A DNA stretch of 37,823 nt. Source: Candidatus Stahliibacteriota bacterium. Its GTDB lineage: Bacteria; Hydrothermota; UBA3073. The notes beneath the pieces were generated by a model, which was not told where the DNA came from, did not search any database, and worked only from the letters and a program-made list of their open reading frames with translations. The stretch's first letter is position 1; each line of letters opens with the position of its first letter. Made by a program: the position numbers and the translations under genes. Below are positions 24,848 through 32,491 of the stretch, piece by piece. The stretch lies in NCBI GenBank assembly GCA_030627085.1, contig DAOUSS010000002.1, forward strand, positions 1 to 37,823, given 5' to 3'.

Positions 24848-26283
24848 AATCTGAACTTATGATTGAAGGATTAACATTTGACGATATACTTCTTATTCCT
24901 AAAGAATCGTCGGTACTTCCAAAGGATACAGATGTATCCACTCTTTTTAGCCGTCATATAAGGCTCTCAATACCATTGGTGAGCGCTGCGATGGATACGG
25001 TAACCGAGGCAAGGCTTGCAATCGCAATAGCGAAAGAGGGTGGAATAGGAGTGATCCACAGAAATATGTCCATAGAAAAACAGGCAGAGAATATAGCCAG
25101 AGTAAAAAGATACGAAAGTGCGCTCATACAGTCACCTATAACCCTCAAACCCACCCAAAAGCTCAAGGACGCACTGCAATTTATGGAAAAATACGGTGTC
25201 TCAGGTTTTCCAATTATAGATGGGAAGAGAAAATTGGTTGGAATGCTTACAAAGAGAGATATCTTATTCGAAGAGGACCTTGAAAAGGCTATAAGCAAAA
25301 TTATGACAACTCCCCCACTTGTTACTGGAAAACCTGGTATATCAGTTGAGGAAGCGCTCTCCTTGTTCAAAAAAAATAAGGTTGAAAAAATTCCCATTGT
25401 TGACGACAAAGGAAGACTTCTTGGACTTATAACCAGCAAGGATATACTGAGCAAGAGGCTTTTTCCCTGTTCCACAAAAGACGGCTATGGACGGCTGAGG
25501 ATTGCAGGAGCTGTTGGAACAGGCAAAGATACAATTGACCGTGCAACTGCGCTTGCAGAGGTTGGTTGTGATGCAATTGTTATAGACACAGCCCACGCTC
25601 ATTCAAAGAAGGTGATAGATACAGCAAAGATACTACGGGAGAAATTTCCTGATATAGAGATTGTTGTTGGGAATGTGGCAACGAAAGAGGCAGCAAGACT
25701 TCTGTGTGAGATTGGTTCTGATGCCATAAAGGTAGGAATAGGACCTGGATCAATATGCACCACTCGGGTTGTAGCTGGTATAGGGATACCTCAGGTTACA
25801 GCAATACAGGAATGTGCAGAGGCAAGTAGCGTGCCGGTGATTGCTGATGGGGGATTTAGATACTCCGGTGACATAGTGAAGGCGCTGGCAGTTGGGGCGG
25901 ATTCAGTTATGCTTGGTAACCTGTTTGCAGGGACAGAGGAAAGTCCTGGAGAGACGGTATTATTAGAAGGGAAGAGATATAAAACTTACAGGGCAATGGG
26001 TTCCATAGGTGCAATGCAAGGCGGTAGTGCAGATAGATATTTTCAGGAAGGAGAACGAAAGTTTGTGCCGGAGGGCGTTGAAGGTAGGGTGGCATATAAG
26101 GGCAAGCTTGCTGATGTAATTTATCAGCTCATAGGGGGACTTCGTTCTGGTATGGGTTACTGCGGTGCGAAAAATATCAAAAAATTAAGGGAGAAGGCGG
26201 AATTTATAAAGATAACAAAAGCCGGTCTTCTTGAAAGCCATCCACATGATATCATAATAACAAAAGAACCACCGAATTACTGA
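24835..26283 (+). CDS. guaB: Inosine-5'-monophosphate dehydrogenase
   Basis: IMPDH oxidises IMP to XMP with NAD, the committed step to GMP. The 482-residue protein has the usual barrel split by a CBS pair (about residues 90-205; YGVSGFPIIDGKRKLVGMLTKRD and VEKIPIVDDKGRLLGLITSKD). The catalytic Cys308 lies in GIGPGSICTTRVVAG; the flap contains GYCGAKNI and the Lys/Gly-rich loop YRAMGSIGAMQGGSADRYF. The ATG at 24835 is inside a heptad array and has no Shine-Dalgarno; an ATG at 24859 (MIEGLTFDD) also lacks one. Either fits the family, where EGLTFDD lies about ten residues in. It is 52 bp after the OmpA-family gene with no terminator seen. Confidence 0.96.
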   Translation: MTNTQSELMIEGLTFDDILLIPKESSVLPKDTDVSTLFSRHIRLSIPLVSAAMDTVTEARLAIAIAKEGGIGVIHRNMSIEKQAENIARVKRYESALIQSPITLKPTQKLKDALQFMEKYGVSGFPIIDGKRKLVGMLTKRDILFEEDLEKAISKIMTTPPLVTGKPGISVEEALSLFKKNKVEKIPIVDDKGRLLGLITSKDILSKRLFPCSTKDGYGRLRIAGAVGTGKDTIDRATALAEVGCDAIVIDTAHAHSKKVIDTAKILREKFPDIEIVVGNVATKEAARLLCEIGSDAIKVGIGPGSICTTRVVAGIGIPQVTAIQECAEASSVPVIADGGFRYSGDIVKALAVGADSVMLGNLFAGTEESPGETVLLEGKRYKTYRAMGSIGAMQGGSADRYFQEGERKFVPEGVEGRVAYKGKLADVIYQLIGGLRSGMGYCGAKNIKKLREKAEFIKITKAGLLESHPHDIIITKEPPNY

Positions 26284-26288
26284 ATTGA

Positions 26289-26370
26289 AGACTAAAGACC
26301 AAAGACATAAGACTACAGACCAAAGACTTACTTACTCAATTACTTAATAACCTAATGACCCAATAACCTA
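26289..26370. repeat. Six heptads followed by five octads before hslV
   Basis: 26289-26330 is AGACTAA, AGACCAA, AGACATA, AGACTAC, AGACCAA, AGACTTA. 26331-26370 is CTTACTCA, ATTACTTA, ATAACCTA, ATGACCCA, ATAACCTA. The period changes from 7 to 8 at one point. The array begins 5 bp after the guaB stop and ends 24 bp before the hslV start. Confidence 0.88.
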
Positions 26371-26394
26371 AGACTGTTGACTGTCAACTGATAG

Positions 26395-26922
26395 ATGATT
26401 ATATCTACAACCATAATAGGTATACGATATAAAGGCGAGGCTGCCATTGGGGGAGATGGGCAGGTTACAGTAGAGAAGACAATAATGAAACAGTCTGCAA
26501 ACAAGATAAGAAAACTGTATAATGGTAAAATTCTGGCAGGATTTGCAGGCGGTGCTGCCGATGCAATTACACTATTTGAAAGGTTTGAGAAGAAACTGGA
26601 GGAATCGCATGGCAATCTGCAGAAATCAGTTGTGAATCTTGCAAAGGACTGGAGGGCTGACAAGGTCCTACGAAGGCTTGAAGCGCTATTGGTAGTATTG
26701 AATAAGGAATCTGTATTCCTTGTATCAGGCTCTGGGGATGTAATTGAGCCCGATGATGGCATAGTGGCAATAGGTTCAGGAGGAGCTTACGCACTTGCAG
26801 CAGCAAGGGCACTAATAAAACATACAAATCTTTCTGCAAAGGAGATTGTGGAGGAGTCTATAAGAATAGCCTCGTCTATATGTGTATACACAAATGATAA
26901 CATAGGGGTGGAGACGCTATGA
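26395..26922 (+). CDS. hslV: ATP-dependent protease peptidase subunit HslV
   Basis: HslV (ClpQ) is the threonine peptidase of the HslUV protease, a double hexamer in the cytoplasm. The 175-residue protein contains GGDGQVTV, AGFAGGAADAITLFERFE, LAKDWRADKVLRRLEALL, IGSGGAYALAAARAL and ICVYTNDN. The mature N-terminus should be Thr5 (TTIIGIR), so MIIS would be a short propeptide, as in CodW-type HslV. The start at 26395 lacks a Shine-Dalgarno and follows a repeat array. The gene ends in an ATGA overlap with hslU. Confidence 0.97.
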   Translation: MIISTTIIGIRYKGEAAIGGDGQVTVEKTIMKQSANKIRKLYNGKILAGFAGGAADAITLFERFEKKLEESHGNLQKSVVNLAKDWRADKVLRRLEALLVVLNKESVFLVSGSGDVIEPDDGIVAIGSGGAYALAAARALIKHTNLSAKEIVEESIRIASSICVYTNDNIGVETL

Positions 26923-28235
26923 ATAAAAGAGAACTCAAACCAAAGGAGATAGTGAAGGAACTTGACCGATATATTATTGGTCAAGATGAAGCAAAACGTG
27001 CTATCGCAATAGCAATCCGCAACAGGTGGAGACGACAGAAGGTGAAGGGTATAATGAGGGAGGAGATACTTCCAAACAACCTGATACTCATAGGTCCAAC
27101 TGGTGTTGGAAAAACGGAGATAGCAAGAAGAATCGCGAGACTTGTTGATGCCCCATTTATGAAGGTTGAAGCATCAAAATATACAGAGGTGGGATATGTC
27201 GGAAGAGATGTGGAAGCTATGGTGAGAGACCTTATGAATATATCCGTGAATATGGTGAGAGCACGAAGGCAGATTGAGGTAGCAGAACGGGCAAGAGAAC
27301 GTGGGGAGGAAAGGCTATTGGACTTGCTTCTACCGGGAGAAGACAAAGAAAAACAAAAAGAATCACGAGAGAAGCTTCGAAAATTATTGCGGGGGAGGGC
27401 ACTCAAGGATAGGTATGTTGATATTCCCCTATATGTCCAAACATTTCCCCTTATAGAGATATTCGGTCCTATGGGTATGGAGGAAATCAATACAGACCTC
27501 CAGGATATGATGTCATCTATAGCACCCAAAAAACGCAAGACAAAAAGAGTCAAGGTAGACGAGGCAAAAGAAATTCTCGCCCAGGAAGAGGCGCAGAAAC
27601 TTGTTGATATGGAAGAGGTGATAGGCAAGGCAAAAGAAAAGGTGGAAAACTCAGGCATAATATTCATAGACGAGCTTGACAAGATTGTGGGTGCAGATGG
27701 TAGAGGGGGTCCTGATGTATCCAGAGCAGGTGTCCAGAGAGATCTTCTGCCAATTGTGGAGGGATGCAATGTTACAACGAAATACGGAATGGTAAGAACA
27801 GAGCATATACTCTTCATTGCAGCAGGGGCATTCACCTCTTCAAAACCATCCGATCTCATCCCCGAACTCCAGGGAAGATTTCCTATAAGGGTTGAACTCA
27901 CTTCACTGAAAAAGGAAGACTTCAAAAGAATCCTTACAGAGCCAGAAAACGCACTAATAAAACAGTATATTGCACTTTTCAAAACCGAAAAGGTCGATCT
28001 ATTATTTGATAATAAGGCAATAGATGCAATTGCCGAGTACGCTACAATAGTAAACGAGACTACTGATGATATAGGCGCAAGAAGACTACAAACAATAATG
28101 TTCACACTGATGGAGAATTGGTTATACGAACTCCCAAAAAGGAGTTTTAAAGAAGTACATATTAAAGAAAGGGATGTTAGAGACAGATTAAAAGACATCG
28201 TGAAGAATGTGGATATTGCAAGGTACATTTTATAA
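26919..28235 (+). CDS. hslU: ATPase subunit HslU of the HslUV protease
   Basis: HslU (ClpY) is the AAA+ unfoldase that feeds substrates to HslV. The 438-residue protein begins LKPKEIVKELDRYIIGQDEAKRA. It has Walker A GPTGVGKTEIARR, the SKYTEVGYVGRDVEAMVRDL box with the pore-loop GYVG, an intermediate domain (about residues 110-230, highly charged), Walker B IIFIDELDKI, and the C-terminal NVDIARYIL, whose last residues dock into HslV. A long open frame on the opposite strand is a shadow of this gene. GGGTGGAGACGCT lies before the start and the gene is translationally coupled to hslV. Confidence 0.98.
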   Translation: MNKRELKPKEIVKELDRYIIGQDEAKRAIAIAIRNRWRRQKVKGIMREEILPNNLILIGPTGVGKTEIARRIARLVDAPFMKVEASKYTEVGYVGRDVEAMVRDLMNISVNMVRARRQIEVAERARERGEERLLDLLLPGEDKEKQKESREKLRKLLRGRALKDRYVDIPLYVQTFPLIEIFGPMGMEEINTDLQDMMSSIAPKKRKTKRVKVDEAKEILAQEEAQKLVDMEEVIGKAKEKVENSGIIFIDELDKIVGADGRGGPDVSRAGVQRDLLPIVEGCNVTTKYGMVRTEHILFIAAGAFTSSKPSDLIPELQGRFPIRVELTSLKKEDFKRILTEPENALIKQYIALFKTEKVDLLFDNKAIDAIAEYATIVNETTDDIGARRLQTIMFTLMENWLYELPKRSFKEVHIKERDVRDRLKDIVKNVDIARYIL

Positions 28236-28289
28236 ATATAAAAATCAAAATAATAAGATATCCCTCTATCCTTATCCTGAATATCTTCA

Positions 28290-28721
28290 ATGATAGAGAA
28301 TTATATAAAAGGAAAATTTAAGAGTAGTATAAAGGCGAAAGAGAAACGGCAAGCTATAAAAGAACTCTTTGAGACTACAGACCAGCCTCCGCCTGTCCTT
28401 AACAAGGTGTATGCACGGGAGAGACTGTTCCCGACAGGCATAGGGCACGGTGTTGCTATCCCAAGATACATAGGAGAAGAGGTAAAGGAGATAACTCTTG
28501 TGCTTGGACTTTCCAGGGTTGATATGGAGTTCGGGGCACTCGACCATAAACCAGTAAAGATAATCTGGCTACTTCTCTCGCCTGACCACGATAAAGAGAA
28601 ATATACAGAGATACTTATTCGTCTTATAAGACTTGCTAATACAGAAGAGTTTAAGTCACAAGTACCAAATCTTACATCTTATGAGGACCTCATTGAACTC
28701 ATCAGTGACCTCGACAAATAG
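28290..28721 (+). CDS. PTS EIIA (fructose/PtsN-type) domain protein lacking the phosphorylated His
   Basis: A 143-residue single-domain protein of the PTS EIIA-2 family. The core TGIGHGVAIPR, ITLVLGLSRVDMEFGALDHKPVKIIWLLLSP and the C-terminal helices fit FruA/PtsN. In that family the residue after GxAIP is the His that accepts phosphate from HPr; here it is Arg59 (codon AGA, 28464-28466). The His in TGIGHG is at the position where PtsN usually has Asn, and is not the phosphoacceptor. Either the protein works unphosphorylated as a regulator, or it is decaying; the intact length argues for the first. No HPr, EI or sugar permease is nearby. No Shine-Dalgarno is clear. It follows hslU by 54 bp. 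Confidence 0.82.
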   Translation: MIENYIKGKFKSSIKAKEKRQAIKELFETTDQPPPVLNKVYARERLFPTGIGHGVAIPRYIGEEVKEITLVLGLSRVDMEFGALDHKPVKIIWLLLSPDHDKEKYTEILIRLIRLANTEEFKSQVPNLTSYEDLIELISDLDK

Positions 28722-28769
28722 AAAACTATTCGCATTAACCCGTCAACAGATTACTTGGTTGAAAGATTT

Positions 28770-28849
28770 TAATTACTTAATTACCTAATAACCTAATTAC
28801 TTAATGACCTATTGATCCAATTACCTATTGACTCAATGACCTAATGACC
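28770..28849. repeat. Octad array, 10 exact units, before aspS
   Basis: TAATTACT, TAATTACC, TAATAACC, TAATTACT, TAATGACC, TATTGATC, CAATTACC, TATTGACT, CAATGACC, TAATGACC: an 80-bp tract in exact 8-nt phase ending 22 bp before the aspS start. Confidence 0.93.
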
Positions 28850-28871
28850 CAATTCTAAATAAGAACTTATT

Positions 28872-30584
28872 ATGCGCACACATACCTGTGGAGAACTGAG
28901 AGCAAAGAATTCCGGGGAGAACGTAACACTCCAGGGTTGGATAGATGCAATAAGGGACCATGGCAAAATGGTCTTCATCTCCTTACGAGATAGATACGGT
29001 GTAACACAGGTAGTTTTAGCAGATGCAGAACTTATAGAAAAAGGAAAGAAACTTGGCGGAGAATATGTGGTGGAGGTTGAAGGAATGGTCAGAGAAAGAC
29101 CGTCTGACATGCGAAATCCTTCTCTCGAGACCGGCAAGATCGAAGTGGTAGCATCTCGAATAAAACTTATATCTTCTTCCAGTGTTCCGCCTTTTGTAAT
29201 AAAGGACCCTGCCACAGCGAAGGATGAATTAAGGATGAAGTACAGATATCTAGACCTTCGTAGACCTTCAATGCAAAAAAACCTGATTATGAGGTCAAAA
29301 CTCATCAACACTGTGAGGGCCTATCTATTGAAGAAAAATTTTCTTGAAATAGAAACACCTTGTCTCACACGCACGACTACTGAGGGAGCAAGAAACTTTG
29401 TAGTGCCGTCCAGAAATTTCAAAGGGAAATTCTACTCACTCGCTCAGTCACCTCAAATCTATAAACAATTACTAATGACCGCGGGCGTTGACAGGTACTT
29501 TCAGTTTGCGAAATGTTTCCGGGATGAGGATCAGAGAGCAGACCGCCAACCAGAGCATACACAGATAGACCTTGAGATGAGTTTTGTTGACGAAGAAGAA
29601 GTTATGGAGCTCGTGGAGGGGATGATACAGACTATCTTTGAAAATATCCTTGGATTAAAAGTAAAGGTCCCCTTCCAGAGACTCACATACAGAAATGCTA
29701 TGGAGCAATACGGAACTGACAAGCCTGACACGAGGTTTGATGTGTATATCTCTGATATTACAAAAATAGCAAAAAAGAGCGAATTTAGAATCTTCAAAGA
29801 GGTAAAGTTTGTGATGGCATTAACTGTTCCCTTACTCACAAGGAAAAGGATTGACGAATTCTCAGAGTTCGCCCTCAAATACTATAATAGTAGAATCTCA
29901 TATCTATCATTTAAGGAAACAATCTCTGGCAACATCGCAAAGTTTTTCTCTTCGAAACTTACTGGTGAGTTAAAGTCTGCTCTCTCAATAAGGGGAGAGG
30001 AAACTGTGCTCTTCTGTGCAGGTGACTGGAAGAGAAGTCTCGAGACTCTCGGCGCCATCAGAAATAAGTTACTTGAAGGAAAAACTCCAAGGGAGAAGTA
30101 TAAGTTACTCTGGGTAACAGACTTTCCGCTCTTTGAATGGGATAATAAAACAGGTAGCTGGGCACCCTGCCACCACATATTTACAATGCCAAAGACCGAT
30201 GATTTCAAAGATCCCTCTAAGGTAGCAGGGAAACAGTACGACCTCGTTCTCAACGGAATAGAACTCGGGTCGGGCAGTATAAGAATCCATGATAGAGATC
30301 TGCAGGAAAGGATGATGGAAATAGGAGGTATGAACAGAGCAAAGAGGGATAGAGAATTTGGATTTTTCCTTTCTGCTTTGGCCTATGGTACACCACCACA
30401 TGGAGGGATAGCGATCGGTCTTGACAGATTACTTATGATATTGGCAGGAAAGGATTCAATTCAGGAAGTGATTCCATTTCCGAAGACACTCACAGGCGCA
30501 GGTCTCATGGAGGATGTCCCATCAGAGATAGAGAATGAAAAACTGAAGGAACTCGGGATAAAAATCACACTTACCGGTAAGTAG
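28872..30584 (+). CDS. aspS: Aspartyl-tRNA synthetase
   Basis: A class II synthetase charging tRNA-Asp. The 570-residue protein has the N-terminal OB anticodon domain (VTLQGWIDAIRDHGKMVFISLRD), motif 2 in FRDEDQRADRQPEHTQIDLEMSF, the bacterial GAD insertion (about residues 275-410), and motif 3 in HGGIAIGLDRLLMIL, then QEVIPFPK. The class is bacterial, slightly shorter than the usual 590. The start has no Shine-Dalgarno and follows the octad array. The stop codon TAG (30582-30584) is part of a GTAGGGGCG palindromic repeat. Sequence by eye does not tell whether it also charges tRNA-Asn. Confidence 0.97.
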   Translation: MRTHTCGELRAKNSGENVTLQGWIDAIRDHGKMVFISLRDRYGVTQVVLADAELIEKGKKLGGEYVVEVEGMVRERPSDMRNPSLETGKIEVVASRIKLISSSSVPPFVIKDPATAKDELRMKYRYLDLRRPSMQKNLIMRSKLINTVRAYLLKKNFLEIETPCLTRTTTEGARNFVVPSRNFKGKFYSLAQSPQIYKQLLMTAGVDRYFQFAKCFRDEDQRADRQPEHTQIDLEMSFVDEEEVMELVEGMIQTIFENILGLKVKVPFQRLTYRNAMEQYGTDKPDTRFDVYISDITKIAKKSEFRIFKEVKFVMALTVPLLTRKRIDEFSEFALKYYNSRISYLSFKETISGNIAKFFSSKLTGELKSALSIRGEETVLFCAGDWKRSLETLGAIRNKLLEGKTPREKYKLLWVTDFPLFEWDNKTGSWAPCHHIFTMPKTDDFKDPSKVAGKQYDLVLNGIELGSGSIRIHDRDLQERMMEIGGMNRAKRDREFGFFLSALAYGTPPHGGIAIGLDRLLMILAGKDSIQEVIPFPKTLTGAGLMEDVPSEIENEKLKELGIKITLTGK

Positions 30585-30608
30585 GGGCGAATTGCAATTC
30601 GCCCGTAC
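30581..30608. repeat. GTAGGGGCG palindromic repeat overlapping the aspS stop
   Basis: A perfect 20-bp palindrome, GGGCGAATTGCAATTCGCCC, at 30585-30604 lies within GTAGG...CGTAC. The TAG of its first bases ends aspS. It resembles the GTAGGGACA palindrome at 54-88. Confidence 0.8.
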
Positions 30609-30623
30609 AATCTTAACTTAAAA

Positions 30624-31136
30624 GTGAAATTGACAATACGCATATATCCTGACCCTGTATTGAGAGAAAAGAGTAGCCCCGTCTCAATATTTGACGAGAG
30701 ACTGCAAAAGATAGCAACCTCTATGATACAGTTTATGCAAGGGCTTAATGGGATAGGGCTTGCTGCTCCCCAGATTGGGATTTTGGAAAGAATTATTGTG
30801 GTCGATGTTGGACAGGAGCCTTTATACATAGTGAACCCTGAGATTACTGAAAGTAAAGGCAAAGATATATTTGAGGAAGGCTGTCTCTCTATACCGGGGA
30901 CATCCATTCAAATCAAAAGACCTTTTCTTGTGGCTGTAAGAGGATATGATATAAATGGCAAAGAAATACATATCAAGGCAAAGGACCTCCTTGCAAGGGT
31001 GATACAACACGAAATCGATCACCTTGACGGAAGGTTGATAATTGACTTTCTATCAAGAGAGGAACGACTGAAATTTAATCTGGATTATAATCCCACCCTA
31101 CCTGCATATGAGGTAAAAGAAAGAAGGGATGTTTAG
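30624..31136 (+). CDS. def: Peptide deformylase
   Basis: Def removes the N-formyl group from new proteins using a bound metal ion. The 170-residue protein has all three motifs: GIGLAAPQIG, EEGCLSIPG with metal ligand Cys87, and QHEIDHLDG with His129, Glu130 and His133. The start is a GTG (VKLTIRIYPDPVLR), with the family pattern beginning right there; no Shine-Dalgarno is visible, probably because the palindromic repeat sits just upstream. It follows aspS by 39 bp. The usual partner fmt is not seen downstream. Confidence 0.96.
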   Translation: MKLTIRIYPDPVLREKSSPVSIFDERLQKIATSMIQFMQGLNGIGLAAPQIGILERIIVVDVGQEPLYIVNPEITESKGKDIFEEGCLSIPGTSIQIKRPFLVAVRGYDINGKEIHIKAKDLLARVIQHEIDHLDGRLIIDFLSREERLKFNLDYNPTLPAYEVKERRDV

Positions 31137-31171
31137 AAATGAGGTATAATTTACGAGAAATTCTAAGCACG

Positions 31172-31296
31172 AAATTCTAAATCCTAAACAATATCAAAAT
31201 TCAAATGTTCTAAATTCCAAACAAACGACTTATTTTGGCATTTGGAATTTGAGATTTAGGATTTGTTTAGAATTTGGTTCTTGAGATTTAGAATTT
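31172..31296. repeat. Nested dyad with heptad texture before rplM
   Basis: AAATTCTAAATC (31172-31183) is inverted exactly at 31285-31296, and AAATTCCAAA (31212-31221) at 31241-31250. Both arms read as 7-nt words (AATTCTA, AATCCTA; GAGATTT, AGGATTT). The fold would be a long imperfect hairpin ending 17 bp before the rplM start. A TATAAT at 31145-31150 has no clear -35. Confidence 0.75.
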
Positions 31297-31313
31297 TCTA
31301 ACCCGGGGGTGTT

Positions 31314-31709
31314 ATGGAAAAGAAGTGGTATATAATAGATGCAGACGGGAAAATACTTGGAAGGCTTGCAACCCGAATTGCCACAATATTACGGGGCAAA
31401 CAGAGACCAGACTTTACCCCGAATGTGGATATGGGAGATTATGTAATATGTATAAACGCAAGTAAGGTCAGGGTTACAGGAAGAAAGGAGACACAGAAGA
31501 TATACACAAGGTATACGGGATACCCGGGAGGGTTGAAGAAAACAACCTTAAAAGAGATGAGAGCAAAGAAGCCAGAAGAAATAATTTACCATGCTGTCAA
31601 GGGAATGCTTCCCAAGGGACCCCTCGGAAGGAAGATAATAAAGAAACTGAAGGTTTATCCAGAAAGCGATCATCCTCACAAAGCACAAAACCCAATAGAA
31701 CTTAAGTAG
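31314..31709 (+). CDS. rplM: 50S ribosomal protein L13
   Basis: An early-assembling large-subunit protein. The 131 residues run KKWYIIDADGKILGRLATRIATILRGK, DMGDYVICINASKVRVTG, YTRYTGYPGGLKK, AVKGMLPKGPLGRKIIKKLKVY and HPHKAQ, the full family pattern; E. coli L13 has 142. The ribosome binding site is CCCGGGGGTGTTATG, part of the poly-G motif also seen at rpsI, ftcD and grpE. It is paired with rpsI as in most bacteria. Confidence 0.97.
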   Translation: MEKKWYIIDADGKILGRLATRIATILRGKQRPDFTPNVDMGDYVICINASKVRVTGRKETQKIYTRYTGYPGGLKKTTLKEMRAKKPEEIIYHAVKGMLPKGPLGRKIIKKLKVYPESDHPHKAQNPIELK

Positions 31710-31731
31710 GCAAGCAGGAGAAAGGAATAAA

Positions 31732-31815
31732 CACTCAACATTTCACATTTCACATTTCACATTTAACATTCAACACTCAACATTTCACATTCAACATTTC
31801 ACATTTCACACTTTA
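31732..31815. repeat. Heptad array, 12 exact units, between rplM and rpsI
   Basis: CACTCAA, CATTTCA (three times), CATTTAA, CATTCAA, CACTCAA, CATTTCA, CATTCAA, CATTTCA (twice), CACTTTA: 84 bp in exact 7-nt phase. It separates two genes that are normally tightly joined, and ends 13 bp before the rpsI start. Confidence 0.93.
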
Positions 31816-31828
31816 TTACGGGGGTTAT

Positions 31829-32221
31829 ATGGAACAAGTATTATTAAAGACGGGAAGACGCAAAAGGGCAACTGCCCGCGTAAAACTCACTGAAGGAGAA
31901 GGGAAAATAATGGTGAACGGAAAGGAACTCACTGAGTTTTTTGGAGGAAGAGGAGATCTTATATATAAGGTAAACTCTTCTCTGCGGGTTACCAACACGA
32001 CGGGGAAATTCAATATAAAAGCAAAGGTAGAAGGTGGTGGCATCACGGGCCAGGCTGGGGCTATTTCACTTGGAATAGCAAGGGCACTTGTAACCCTGGA
32101 GCCCGAATTGAGGCCCCTTCTCAAGAAAGAGAGCTTACTTACAAGAGATCCGAGGGAAGTAGAGAGAAAGAAATATGGGCACCCGAAGGCAAGAAAGAGA
32201 TTCCAGTTCTCAAAGAGATAA
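31829..32221 (+). CDS. rpsI: 30S ribosomal protein S9
   Basis: A small-subunit protein whose C-terminal tail contacts P-site tRNA. The 130 residues show LKTGRRKRATARVKLTEGEGKI, GGGITGQAGAISLGIARALV, LLTRDPREVERKKYGHPKARKRFQFSKR; the terminal KR is the conserved tail. The site ACGGGGGTTATATGG sets the start. It is co-transcribed with rplM although a 12-heptad array lies between them. The spacer after it (32222-32491) is built mostly of repeats. Confidence 0.97.
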   Translation: MEQVLLKTGRRKRATARVKLTEGEGKIMVNGKELTEFFGGRGDLIYKVNSSLRVTNTTGKFNIKAKVEGGGITGQAGAISLGIARALVTLEPELRPLLKKESLLTRDPREVERKKYGHPKARKRFQFSKR

Positions 32222-32491
32222 TTCCAGTTATGTATTAATAAACCACGAGAGTAGCACAAGATTGGCACAAGATCCGAGTCATTGAGTTATTAGGTCATTA
32301 AGTTATTAAAAGATTGCTTGCTCGATGACGCAGATTAATGCAGATAAAAGGACAGTAATTAAGTTATTGACCTAATTACCTAATGACCCAGTTACCTAAT
32401 AACTCAATTATCCAATAACCTAATTACTGTTTTTGATATAATCTGTGTTCTCTGTGAACTCTGTGGTTATAAAAAGAAAGATGGAGGGTGT
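32222..32491. repeat. Composite spacer of several short-period arrays
   Basis: No gene was found. In order: CACGAGAGTAG/CACAAGATTGG-type 11-nt words (about 32244-32276); four octads GTCATTGA, GTTATTAG, GTCATTAA, GTTATTAA (32278-32309); a GACGCAGATTAATGCAGAT word (32327-32345) like the arm of the 7143 element; nine octads GTAATTAA to CCTAATTA (32355-32426); and three 9-nt units TCTGTGTTC, TCTGTGAAC, TCTGTGGTT (32442-32468). Shine-Dalgarno GGAGGG follows for the next gene. TATAAT at 32437-32442 has no good -35. Confidence 0.85.

Noticed and set aside
26981..28228. A 415-codon open frame on minus opposite hslU
   Set aside because: It is the antisense shadow of the clearly conserved hslU; its product is low-complexity Ser/Ile-rich with no motif and no ribosome binding site.
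28770..28849. CRISPR array
   Set aside because: Units are only 7-9 nt with no unique spacers and no cas genes nearby.
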